From the NCBI GenBank assembly GCA_016801885.1, contig CM028899.1:16507501-16571500 (forward strand): 64,000 nucleotides of DNA, written 5' to 3'. Position numbers and translations under genes: made by a program. Source of the stretch: Toxotes chatareus (lineage: Eukaryota > Chordata > Actinopteri > Toxotidae). The notes below the pieces were generated by a model that was not told the DNA's origin, searched no databases, and was given only the letters and a program-made list of their open reading frames with translations. How positions within the stretch are numbered: the first letter of the stretch is position 1; the number at the start of each line of letters is the position of its first letter. Positions 24,761 through 34,989 of this stretch are shown here, piece after piece.

Positions 24761-27700
24761 GTTATTGGCCCACAGGGACAAAGTTACACCAGAGGAACTC
24801 AATTTCTCTTAGTCTTAAAGACTCTCTGTTAATAAGACAACATCATACAGTTTCTCCTGAAGGGGATTCCTGATGCTCGGCCCAAGGCGTGAACCTCACA
24901 ATCTCCACATTGTCACACAGGATGTAAGGATTAGGACCATAAAAAGCACCAAACATCATATGATGATAATGGATATCAAAGATAAGACAAACATCCACCG
25001 GCTATATTGGGAAAAAAAAAAAGAAAAATGATGTCCTAAAACTGCTATTCAGTTTTGCTTCATTTAAGGATCAAGCCACCATGTTGATAAAGATAAAACA
25101 CAGGGCTTCTACAAGGTCAGGAGTTACAAACAGAGAATATCCATGTGAGGATTAGTTATGTTAGCCTGGTTCCTGACTTTTAAATCACGTTGTGATGGCA
25201 AAAAATAAGCAAATAAATCTTTAATATCCATGCGTGTAACTGTCATGGTGATCCACTGACACAGATTAAAGCTCAAACCTCTTTTTGTGTTTATTTAGTT
25301 GGTTGTCATTGTACTAACTCTAACCATCCACCCAGTCCCTGGTCCCCTCCATATGTGCTTTGGGCCCACCCCCATGATGCTCGGTTCATGTGCCCGCCCC
25401 ACCGTCGCTGTCCATGTAAGACTCAGTTTCCTTTGGTCTGTTTTGTTTTTGTTGCTCTGTATTCTGTTTTGGCTGTTTATGACAGAAAAGCTACAGATTG
25501 TTAAAAGTGCAGAGATAAAAAGTTTTACATAATTAGCAGGCTACTGTTATGAATGACATTACTGTTAAATGAGCAAGGTGCATTAGTTTTGCCAGCAGGT
25601 TTCCACTGCTCCCCCTGCAGCCTCATTAGAAAACCACCACACCTCAACCTGCACAGCTCGGAGTGACTCTCTCCGGTTCCTCTCCCATTGGCCCGTGAAG
25701 CATGGCGTCCTGCTGAGCCATCGCTCACCGACGCTCTCACTTCATAGTTCCGTGCGTCTCCACCAGCTGGGACACAGGAACAGTTGGAGAACAGGTCTTC
25801 TGGCCACGTCCCAGCTCACTGCAGCGCAGCTTGGCTCAGAGACCATCATTGTCATGTGGAGAAGACACAAAGCTGTCAGATTGTTGAAGTAGACATGAGA
25901 GACACCAGTGGCTTGTTTGCCGTGGTCATGTTGACATCAAACACGAGACATGCTGTGCTGCTGTGGCTGGAGCTAAGGTGGGACACGTGCATAGAAACTT
26001 ATTTTGCCATATCATGGTTGGCATGTTGCAGTTTGGTGAACTGAGATACAGCTTTGATTCAATGCAGCATTTGTCTTGTATTGACATGCACAACACATCT
26101 GTCTGTGCTACATTCAGCCAGTATCTGGACTGGATCAATACTGCATGCTGGGTTCAACAAAAGAGAAGATCTCCAATTTACAGTGTCTCTGCTATCAGGA
26201 ATACACTTTCACAGTGAAAGTGTCAATATCCAATTTGAATACAAGTAATGAGATACGGCTCGGTCTGCCCTCACACTGTGTACCACGCTGTCCAAACATC
26301 ACCATAACATGATAACACAGTCTGCCCCAACAGGCGGCACCCTCTTTCCTCCACTTTCTCTTTCTCCCTGCTTTTCATTGTAAGAAGGGCGGGGAGGCGG
26401 GGGGTGCACCCCAGTAACAGGTTTGATTGGAAAGTATCTAGCCCCCAGCAACCAATCCCACTGCAGTACTGCACGCACACACACACACACACTCATGGTT
26501 TCCGTGGCAACTGTAGTGCAGGGGGTAGACAGAATGATTTGGTCTACGGAGCGAGCCAGACTATGATGATGAGGGGACGAGGCCTACACCAGAGAGCGAG
26601 GGGGTGGGGGTGGGAGGGGGCACCACTGGTCCATGGTGGAGAGAAAACAGACTGGCACAGATAGAGGAGACAAGTTAGGCTCAATAAGAGAAGGATTTGT
26701 GAGCAGTTTAAATACGAGAATAAATATTTCACAGCAGCTTTTAGGCTCATGAGGGCCAGAATGTGGATTCAAGTTTAAAATGGGCATTTTAATAATGGTT
26801 AAATGACAAGGGAGTAAACAACCTACACAGCAAATGCGTCTGCAAAGTTTTTAACTCACGGGGTGAAAGGGTATTTTTCAGCATCTCCTCTGTGTTTGAT
26901 TTTGTCAGTGTTCTGTAAGCTTCTGCCTCATCTGTGTCGCTAACTGTGCTGCTGTTTGTTTAAAACACTGCTCTTTCTTTATATTTTCAAAACAGGGCTG
27001 TAATGGCCGGCTATCTGGCTGTCTGGTTTGTTCTACTTGGAGCCGGATGTCACACAGCTTCCAAAAACTGGGCTTTTTGGAGATTACCGACTCTGAACCA
27101 GTTCTCTCTGGTTACTGGAATGGGATTAGCTGCTGCTGCTTCTGTTTGTGTGCGTGTCATGTGTGTGTATGTTTATGCATCCATGCACATATGTGCATGT
27201 GTGAAAAAAAGGGGAGAACGAGTTAAAGAGAAAGAGAGAGAACATGTGTGTTTGTGCTTTCCCAGCATCCTTTGTTGTCTGGCCTGATAAACGTGGCTTA
27301 GCCCAGAATCATCTGTTTAATCTTGCCGCCATTTTGTCGTCTGGTGGTGTCTATGGCTCTTCTCTTTCTCTCTCTCATGGCAGTCATAGCGGCAGGCTTA
27401 ACTTCCCAGAATGGTTACCATAGCAACACCAACAGAGGTTTATCAGTGGCTATGGCGACGGCTGATGCACAAAGATGTGGCTTGCCATGATTTTGGGATG
27501 CGGGAGGAGATGGGGGCAGTGAGAGGGGATGGCAGGGAGGGAGGACCGGTGAGGGCAGCCACACCTTGAAGAGGAAGAAGGCGAACAGATCCAAGACACA
27601 CGCTGTCAAGTTTAAACCCTTTTTCTTAATTAACCAGATATTCACCATTACACCAGAATGTGCCCGGTTCATTTCCAAACAGCAGAGGGGACATGGATGA

Positions 27701-28240
27701 GTGGAGGTGAATTTTTGTCTTTCTCTGGCTGTGTTCATGGGGTCCAAAAACCAGGAGCTATACTGTACTTGTGGTCTGACAGCTTTAGGGAACCCAAAAT
27801 GCTGGACCAGAGGTTTCAAAAGATTTGGTTTTAGGGTTTAGGTTAGAATTAGGTTTAGGTTACTGTTAGGGGTTAGTGATTGCAATATGTCAATGATAGG
27901 TCTCCACCAATATAGTAAAGCAAGAATGTGTGTGTGTGTGTGTGTGAGACAGATTGACTGTGCACCAATCAGCGCTGTCTGGTCTTAAGAGACTCAAATC
28001 TTGTCTCTCCACTGAGGTGAGAATTCTCAAATCAATTTCTCTACCATTTTCCCTCCACCTTGAATGGATTGGATTTTCTCTCTCTCTCTCTGCTCCGCTG
28101 CAGCCAAATTGTAATTTAAAAAGCGTTTGGTGTAAATACTGCTATTGTTGGAGGCGTAATCAAACATTCATGAGGGAGAGGGATCTAGGGAGAAGCAGAG
28201 AATCTAGGTCACGGATGCGCTGGCAAGTCTCTGAGATGGC
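24760..28240. other. Gene-free interval
   Basis: No supported exon. A CA cluster (about 26475-26491) and a (GT)n run (27928-27947) are present. A signal-peptide-like frame starts at 27003 behind an acceptor-like site but has no donor; it is listed as rejected. Confidence 0.45.
27928..27947 (+). repeat. (GT)n microsatellite
   Basis: Ten GT units followed by GAGACAG. Confidence 0.9.
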
Positions 28241-28259
28241 TGCTTCGCTGAGTGCGCCG

Positions 28260-28520
28260 CTCTCTCTTTCTAAACCTCTCTTTCACTCCGTAGTCGCCTC
28301 TTTGTCTTCGCAGCTATCTCTCCTTTTCCTCCACTCCTCTCTTCTCCCCTCTTCTCTTTCTCTCATCTCATTCTCGTCATCTTCCCTTCTCCCTCATCGC
28401 CCCTTATCCTCTCATTTGTATTCCTCTACTCCCTCTCTCCTCTCATCTTCTCCCCTCTCATCTCTCCATAGCTCCTCTCCCTCTGCTTCTTCCACTCTCT
28501 TCTGTACCTCGTCTTTTTCA
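28260..28520 (+). repeat. 260-bp polypyrimidine tract
   Basis: The plus strand is overwhelmingly C and T, made of TCTC, CTCC and TTCC units without a single repeat period. Such asymmetric tracts can form intramolecular triplexes and often arise by decay of CT microsatellites. The open frame running through it (Ser/Leu/Pro) is a composition artefact. Confidence 0.8.
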
Positions 28521-28529
28521 TCCCTGTGA

Positions 28530-29575
28530 GCATATTTTTCCCCTTTTTTTGCCTTGCAACTTATAGGATTTTAACCAGTTTTTGAAACATTACCACATCA
28601 GTCTAAAGGAATCCAAAAACACATCTGCATCCACAGTGTAACGCCTGTAGACAGCTCAGCCAGTGGTTCATCGTAATGACCCTCTTGACCATCATCAGTC
28701 AAGGAGAATGTCATGTTGTCAGTGCTTTTACAACCATCACCAAGACCACTGTGGTGCATTTATCAACACATTAGCAGAGGCTGACCTTGCTAGCGTGTCC
28801 ACAGTGCCAGCGAAGGAGAGGGCAAATGCTCCGGCAGAAGCATGTAGAAGAGAGAGAGAGATGCTCCAAAAGGACGAAGCCAGCTCTTTGTCTGTCTGTT
28901 TGTCTGAAAGGATAATAACTGGGAAATCTGGGAAAAATCTGGTGACGCTGCTGTTGGAAAGTCCGAATGGGGAACCCAAGCGAAACCGTAACTTCCAGGC
29001 TTTGTTCCAAAAGATAAAAAGCTTTGACCTTTGTTTTACTGTAACTCAAATAACAAAACAAATCCAGCCTTGGAACAAAACTTTACTCAATAGTCTGTCA
29101 CACAGTTCATTAAATTTGTCTTGACAGTGATATTTGTTTAAAAAACAAAGTAATGTTGTTGTATATTTAGTATGAATATTACAGTTTCCCATGAACCCTT
29201 AATCACAGCAGGTTAAGGATGCGTTCACCTCATTTGAGATGGATGGTAGACATGGGAGAGTTTCCCACGTTTGTGATTTGTAAGTGTTCGTGTCTTCAGA
29301 CAGCTCCAGACATTTAACATTTATCTCAGAGTATGGATAGTAAACCCTTTTTTCCCCCTGACTGTCAGGTTAAAAAAGAAATTGAAATATTGTATTGTGC
29401 AACAGAAGCCAGTGGAAAAGCAGCTCTCTATGGGACAAGAAACAGCAGCAGTCAGACCAGCAGACATTTTGTTAAGTGGATTATCTGCACCACTTTATTT
29501 GGAGGTAAAACCCACAGTGCAGCTAAGTACAGTAAATAAAAGCTGACCCAAGTGAGCTGGCCTGTAAACTGTGAT
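28530..29575. other. Gene-free interval
   Basis: An open frame of about 150 codons lies at 28663-29124, but it begins at GTG, has no splice sites and no recognisable domain. I consider the interval non-coding. Confidence 0.5.
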
Positions 29576-29578
29576 AGT

Positions 29579-29672
29579 GAAGTCAAGTCAAATATTATTT
29601 ATACAGCCCGATATCACAAATCTCAAATTTGCCTCCGGGGGCTCAACAATCTGTACAGCACGACACAACGCT
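29579..29672 (+). mobile_element. Fish dispersed repeat end ('tatacagcccgatatcacaa')
   Basis: The order 'agtcaagtcaaatattattt', 'atacagcccgatatcacaaa', 'tttgcctccgggggct' and 'caatctgtacagcacgacac' is a segment I know as very common in teleost genomes, from an interspersed element's terminal part. No coding sequence is present. Confidence 0.6.
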
Positions 29673-29679
29673 GATGATT

Positions 29680-32660
29680 ACAACAGACCGTTTATGGTTC
29701 ACCTTCACTTTCCCTTCCAACTAACTTACCAACCTGAAAGCTGTTCTTAAAACCTGCATGACTGTCTGACTGCTTGTGTTTGACGTGTGTCCATGTCTCA
29801 TTAATTGACTCAGTGGCACAGTGTTGTCATAACCAACAGGACTGCTCTCCTGTGCGTGCATGTTTTTTTTAATACTGATCTCACCATGTTTCAGCCGATC
29901 AAGAACCTAAATCCCTGGATCTGTCCATCATCCACCCCCCTCCCCTCCACCGCCACCATCTCTCCCCCTTCCCCTCTGCCCCCCCCTCATCATCTGTGGT
30001 ATTAGAGGGTCCGACTCCACCGTCCACTCCAAAACCCAACAGACCCACTGGCATTGAACCCTCTCTAGCTAATCCATTTGTATATTTTCAATTACATATC
30101 GGGGGCTGGGGAGCAAGTGGGCAGTAAGCTCTCGCCCTCTGCCTGGAAAACGCTGTCCCCTCGTGACCTAAATATCAAGCTAAAGAAGAGGGAGAGAAGA
30201 GGGGGGGGGGGTATGTGGGGGGTAAAACAAAACACACACACACACAAAAAAAAAAAATAGGTCACATATTTCCCAGTTCCACGCCACAGAATTGGATTGC
30301 ACTGAGGAGAAATAATCACGGTCATGTTTGAATCTGACAGGCAGATTGCCGCACGGCCATTGCTCTCGGTCATCTAGGACGAGCCAACTGGCTGAAAGGA
30401 TGACTCAGTTTTCTGTGGTGAGTGTTGGTGGAGTGACACACTTCGTCTTGGCTTGAACGTAAACCCCAGACAGCATAAAATCAGAGGGATGCAGCCCACA
30501 TTCTTCGGCTTCAACTTGTGGAGTTGCGTGTTGGTACAAAAACGAGTTTGCACATAAAAGTAGATGGCATGTATAGAAAAAAAATCGATAACATATTGCA
30601 CGGTTGAGACGTCCAGGGTACTAAAAGCAGCTGAACCACATTAAAGAATATGACCAGTAGCTGCCACATCAGTTTTCTTTTTATCTCAGTTATTTTCAAA
30701 TCCCTCAACTCCATTATTATTTTCTCATTTTAATGTCACTCCTCCTTCTCTCACTCCATCTTTTAGTCTGGTTTTCTGTCTGGCTTCCACTCCTCTGTCC
30801 ATTTTCCTCCTCTTTTCTGTCTCTGTTCATTATTCACACCTATCGGGGAAACCGCTTTTAGGCTCAGCAGACCTCTAGCCGAACCCGTCCTCTCACCTCA
30901 CCCCTCCCTCTTTTCGTCTCCATCCCTTTCTCCCCTCGACCCATCCAACCCCCACCCTCCTTGCCCAGCTTCCCACAACCAGATGAAGACCAGCCTTGAC
31001 AGGCTCATCAATAACCCAAGGAGGCTTAAACACACCTCCAGATCCAGCCTTTTCTCTTCTTCCACACATTCCAGTCTTCTTTTCTTTATCGTTTCACTCC
31101 TCTTTTTATCTCTCCTCCTCCAAGGGGGCCAGATCCATGCCCGACACCACTGCTTCACCTTTTCCCTTTGTCATACCTTCCTTTTCCTCATCCCGCTGGA
31201 AACAGAAGAAAAGTTTGACCAGGTGACCATTTTCCTTCTTTACTCCCTACCTCCTCCTCCCCCTGCCTCCTCTTACCGTCGCTCCGTCCATCAACCAGTC
31301 CTGAAGGCTGGACTTTAATAAATGTCACATCACATCAAGCAGAGCAGCATCTGTGGAGCAGACAGACGAGAAAGGAAAGGGAGAAAGAGAGAGCAGAGAG
31401 AGGCAGACAGAGTGTCCCCAGCCTCCCCTAACCTCGATATAAAGCCAAATCAGAGTGGTGGAAAGTGTAGGAGAGCAGGATGACAGTGCAATTAAGTTCC
31501 CTTCCTCTTTGGCTTTTCCCATGTTTACCTCATTCAGTCCGCAATATCCCAGTGCAGCACCGATGACCCTTTAGCCTCTGTGTCTAATTCAAAAGTGCTC
31601 TGTTCATGTGTAAAACACAAACTAACCAACATGTTTCTTTGTGTCTGCCTCATAGTCTCTCCCTCCTCGCTTTTGAAGAGGCGAGCGATGATGCAAATGG
31701 TTGTGGAGGAAGTGAGACCTTGAATGTCCCCACAAAGTTCCAGACAGAGTGAGAGGGGTTTTTTTCTTCTTCTTCTTCTTCTTCTTTTTTTGTTCCATGA
31801 TTGTAAAAGGGTGATGAATTAATGAGGAAGAGAGAGAGAGAGTAAAACCATAGAGTAACAAGACAATATATGCAGGTCTTTAGGATGTTTATGTACATTA
31901 AGTTCACACATGAATGTTTCACATGCTTCAGCAAAATAAGTGTGTTTTCATATTTGCATTCCTTTCAACACTGGAATGTATGTTTGACTTCTGGCATGTA
32001 AGCGTATGTCGCAGCGTTTACACAAAGCTGACTCGGTGCCAGAGACGGCCCCTACTTCCTGTGTCTCATCCAACCAACCCAAAAAACAGAGGCGAGTTTA
32101 CCCCCACATGCATCAGTGCCTCTGTATCGAGTGCGCTCCACTGAGCAGGGGAAAGTTTTTCATGTTTGGCTTTATTTCAAAGTGCTCCTTTAGAAATGAC
32201 TCATGCATCAGTAATCGGCAGTCCTCTGAGTGCAGCTAGTTTGACCGTCCGTGCCCCATATAATGTAGTGTCTGCCGCCAGGGCATCTCAGCTAGACGCG
32301 CGTCGGGCTTTTAAAAAACAATGCTTGGATGCTAAATAGACAGGACTGTGCTGTCTCGCTGGTGTGTCTGAATGAAGAGTTCATGTTCAGAGTGGGACAG
32401 TATTTGTGCCCCGATCACAGTGTTCAAACTCTGGTATATGCTCAACGTGACAGTGTGACAGATTTACGCCAAAGTTTAGTCTTTATTAAAACAAAAGGGT
32501 ACCATTTTCTCATAAGGCCTACTTTATATCTGAACATGTTTTGACTTGTCTCATTGTTGGTTGAATTTTGGTTCGCCAGTGGTGAAAAATAAAGAAACTC
32601 ATGACCTTTTATTTATGAGATGCTTTCTCTTTATAATATTTATTAATATTGGACATGGAT
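29680..32660. other. Gene-free interval, pyrimidine-rich between 30.7 and 31.3 kb
   Basis: It contains G-rich and A-rich runs near 30200-30260, a C/T-rich segment (about 30720-31320) and a (CTT)n run. There is no supported exon. Confidence 0.5.
31764..31788 (+). repeat. (CTT)n microsatellite
   Basis: About seven CTT units followed by a T-run; the minus strand is a GAA-type repeat. Confidence 0.85.
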
Positions 32661-32870
32661 CGCTCACTTTCATTCATCTTAATGGCTATGAATAGGCCAT
32701 TAAGATGAAAGATAGAAGTATAAAAAGTTATACAACCTCACAGCCAAAAGCCTGTTGTTAATGACTTATTACTCATCTATAAAGCATTAAAAAGAATGTA
32801 TTACCATTAATGATTAAATGTAACTCATAAAGCATTTATAAAATGCGTCTTATTAAAAAGTGGCACCAAA
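32620..32870. mobile_element. AT-rich dispersed element fragment with internal hairpin
   Basis: A perfect 14-bp inverted repeat (TTCATCTTAATGGC at 32673-32686 and its complement at 32696-32709, loop 9 bases) is followed by AT-rich sequence with 'ataaagcatttataaaatgc' and 'cttattaaaaagtggcacca'. The latter resembles ends of AT-rich DNA-transposon relics that I know from fish genomes. The identification is by memory and moderate; the hairpin is directly visible. Confidence 0.4.
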
Positions 32871-32879
32871 TATGTCCAT

Positions 32880-34120
32880 CGACCTGACTCTGACCATACT
32901 GAATATCAATAAGGCAGACTGTGAGAGACAGGAGACCCTCGTATGAACAGTTAATTCTCGACGAGTCGTCCATAGGGAACAGGTGGGTCTGAGCTCTCCC
33001 TCTCAGGTGGTGTTAGGGTGGGTCAGGCACCGGACGGCTGCTTCTAATTAGGCTGTCTCTGTGACAAGTGTATCCGCAGCCTTCCCAGGCCACGCCGTGC
33101 GGTGCCGAGCTTAACTGAGCGAGTAATGGGCGCCCAGAGGGAGCAACGTGACCTCGCAGCCCCCCACCCCCCATACATGGCCAATTGGATGAACACTGGG
33201 TAATATCAGCGGCATCTTTGTTTATCTCTGTGTGTCATAGATAGAGCGCCTACATCAATACAAGTGTGTGTGTGGTTTTAGGCGTATGTGTGTATATGTT
33301 CAGCCTGATGGGGCCATGCCCTTGCCACCTGCTCACGAAACACTTTTAGGGCAGCATGTGTCAAATGATGACATTAGCACTTGTAATAGACCACTGGCAC
33401 TCTATGGGCCAGCCTTAGGTCTACTGTTGGAGTGTGTGAGCCAGCTTTGTCAGCTAAATCATATTTGTCACGCTCCACGGATCCTCCGTTTGAACAGGCT
33501 ATTTCAATAAAACCTGAGTACCTCCCATTTTGACCATTTTGGAAACACAGATGCATACGTTTATTGAAAATGAGACACATATGCCCATGGGTTTGCCCAC
33601 GAGAGGGAGACTGGTGGAACATATACACGTTCATACACACACTCACACACATGCACACACAAAGGCACCCCTCGCCAGCTAAGTAGCTAAGCAGGGTGCT
33701 TAGCAGAACCAACAGCAGGGGAAGGGAAAACAAACACAGGGGCCACCAGTAAATCACCTCCATCCGCAGCAGCTCACTGTGGATTGGATGGCACTGGGAG
33801 GCCCTGTGAGAAACAGGGAGGACTCACAGGACCTGGGAGGTGACAGAGGGGGGACCCATGGTCCGGGTGATCAAGCTGAGGAAACTTTAGTTGGTGGTTG
33901 ATGCTGCTGGGAGATCAGGAGGCAGCAGGCGACAGAAAGAGGATACTCACAAGACCCAAAAGCTCACCCTGGCTAATTTTTCCAGGCAGGAGAAAAAAAA
34001 AGGAGGGCGGGATGGGTGGAGAAGAGCGAAAGACAGGGGCATGGTCACAGCTGCAACAAATCTCATACCAGTGTCCCTCCCTTTCACACCCCCTGACTCT
34101 CATTCCCCTTCATGCTCCTC
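32880..34120. other. Gene-free interval
   Basis: Nothing is identifiable apart from CA clusters near 33630-33660. Frames on both strands are short and lack splice context. Confidence 0.5.
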
Positions 34121-34123
34121 CAG

Positions 34124-34235
34124 TCCTGTCATCCTGCGTGGCAGGAAGTGGCCCGTTTGCCCTTTGACCTGTCAGGAATGTTTGCCTCCTCTGACCTAGC
34201 AGCAGCAGCAGCAGCAGAGCTCCCTGCCCCTAAAG
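34124..34235 (+). CDS. Candidate coding exon (Ala-repeat), unassigned
   Basis: A pyrimidine-rich acceptor (catgctcctccag) and a consensus donor (AAAG/gtaaga) flank 112 bases open in one frame: SCHPAWQEVARLPFDLSG, then MFASSDLAAAAAAELPAPK. The six Ala codons are a perfect (GCA)n run, so part of the frame is simple sequence. It ends in phase 1 with G, which joins in frame to the candidate exon at 39031. I do not recognise the peptide. It could be an early exon of the gene ending near 62.4 kb, a separate gene or a chance structure. Confidence 0.22.
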
Positions 34236-34265
34236 GTAAGACCCATCACAAACTGCACCAGCAAT

Positions 34266-34297
34266 CCATCCACATACACATCCATACATGTGGATGG
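34266..34297. repeat. 10-bp inverted repeat just after the candidate exon
   Basis: CCATCCACAT (34266-34275) and its exact complement ATGTGGATGG (34288-34297) are separated by 12 bases that themselves contain CATCCAT/ATGGATG-like symmetry. Confidence 0.6.
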
Positions 34298-34599
34298 ATG
34301 TGCAGAAAGCCTCGTTTTTATCCCCGCTGTTCTAAATCTATGAGATAATCACATAACTCACAGCCTGTGTCATTCCACAAAGTGTGAATGAACGTCAGAA
34401 AGATGATGCCTCTGATAGGGTGTGACAGGTAGCCTGGCAGGCTCAGATCGGAGCCTATCTGTCCCAGTGGCACACTGCCAGGCACCGAGTGAGGTATTGC
34501 ACCGTGGTCCTGGGTGAGCTGCCTTTGGTAATGGCTGTGAATGGGCTCTATCTATGGGCCATTACTCCATGGACTCAGCTGAGGCAGCAGGGTAATGCT

Positions 34600-34980
34600 G
34601 ACTAATGGAGATGAACTTTTCGACTGATGAATAGTAAACCCCGCTGATGAGGCTGTGCAGTGGCCACTGTCCCTGTTTCCTCATGCTTGTTTGTTCACTT
34701 CCAAAGCAATGACCATTAAAAAGGAAAACTGGCTGGCATAGAGCTGTAGATTACTTGTTGTTGAATGGAGGGGGAGTGTTTATTCTAGATGACTATTAAA
34801 CAGCGAAACTATTAGAGTGTATAAACCTGGCAGCAAATTAATTTGGAGATGTATTCACTCTGTTGGGGCTGTGGTATTGTTTTTCCTGCAGTAAGCTCTT
34901 TGTTAATGAGATGAGTGGAAGGCAATACTGCACATATCTCCAGTTATATAAGCTGGTAATTACCAATACTGCTGTGATGT
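34600..34980. promoter_or_regulatory. Candidate enhancer with two palindromic TAATTA sites
   Basis: The block contains two perfect 12-bp palindromes with homeodomain cores, CAAATTAATTTG at 34834-34845 and TGGTAATTACCA at 34954-34965, as well as GTTAATGAG at about 34903. There is no simple repeat, no known mobile element and no coding frame. Palindromic TAATTA sites are typical of cooperative homeodomain dimers. The function is inferred; sequence conservation across fish would be the decisive check. Confidence 0.3.
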
Positions 34981-34989
34981 TAAAAAGGA

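Noticed and set aside
24468..24802. Minus-strand Ser/Leu/Phe-rich frames
   Set aside because: They mirror a GA-rich tract and carry no information beyond base composition.
27003..27287. Signal-peptide-like frame (MAGYLAVWFVLLGAG...) behind an acceptor-like site
   Set aside because: It has no donor within the credible part, runs into TG-repeat-encoded Val/Cys and purine-rich sequence, and has no recognisable domain.
27415..27819. 134-codon minus-strand frame
   Set aside because: It shows no consistent exon boundaries; the C-terminal half is Pro/Ser-rich from C-rich DNA. I compared it mentally with small membrane proteins and saw no match.
27954..28529. Longest open frame on the plus strand (191 codons)
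   Set aside because: Most of it is Ser/Leu/Pro encoded by a polypyrimidine tract; it shows no splice sites and no homology-like blocks.
28663..29124. 153-codon open frame
   Set aside because: It starts with GTG, has no promoter or splice context, and the composition looks random.
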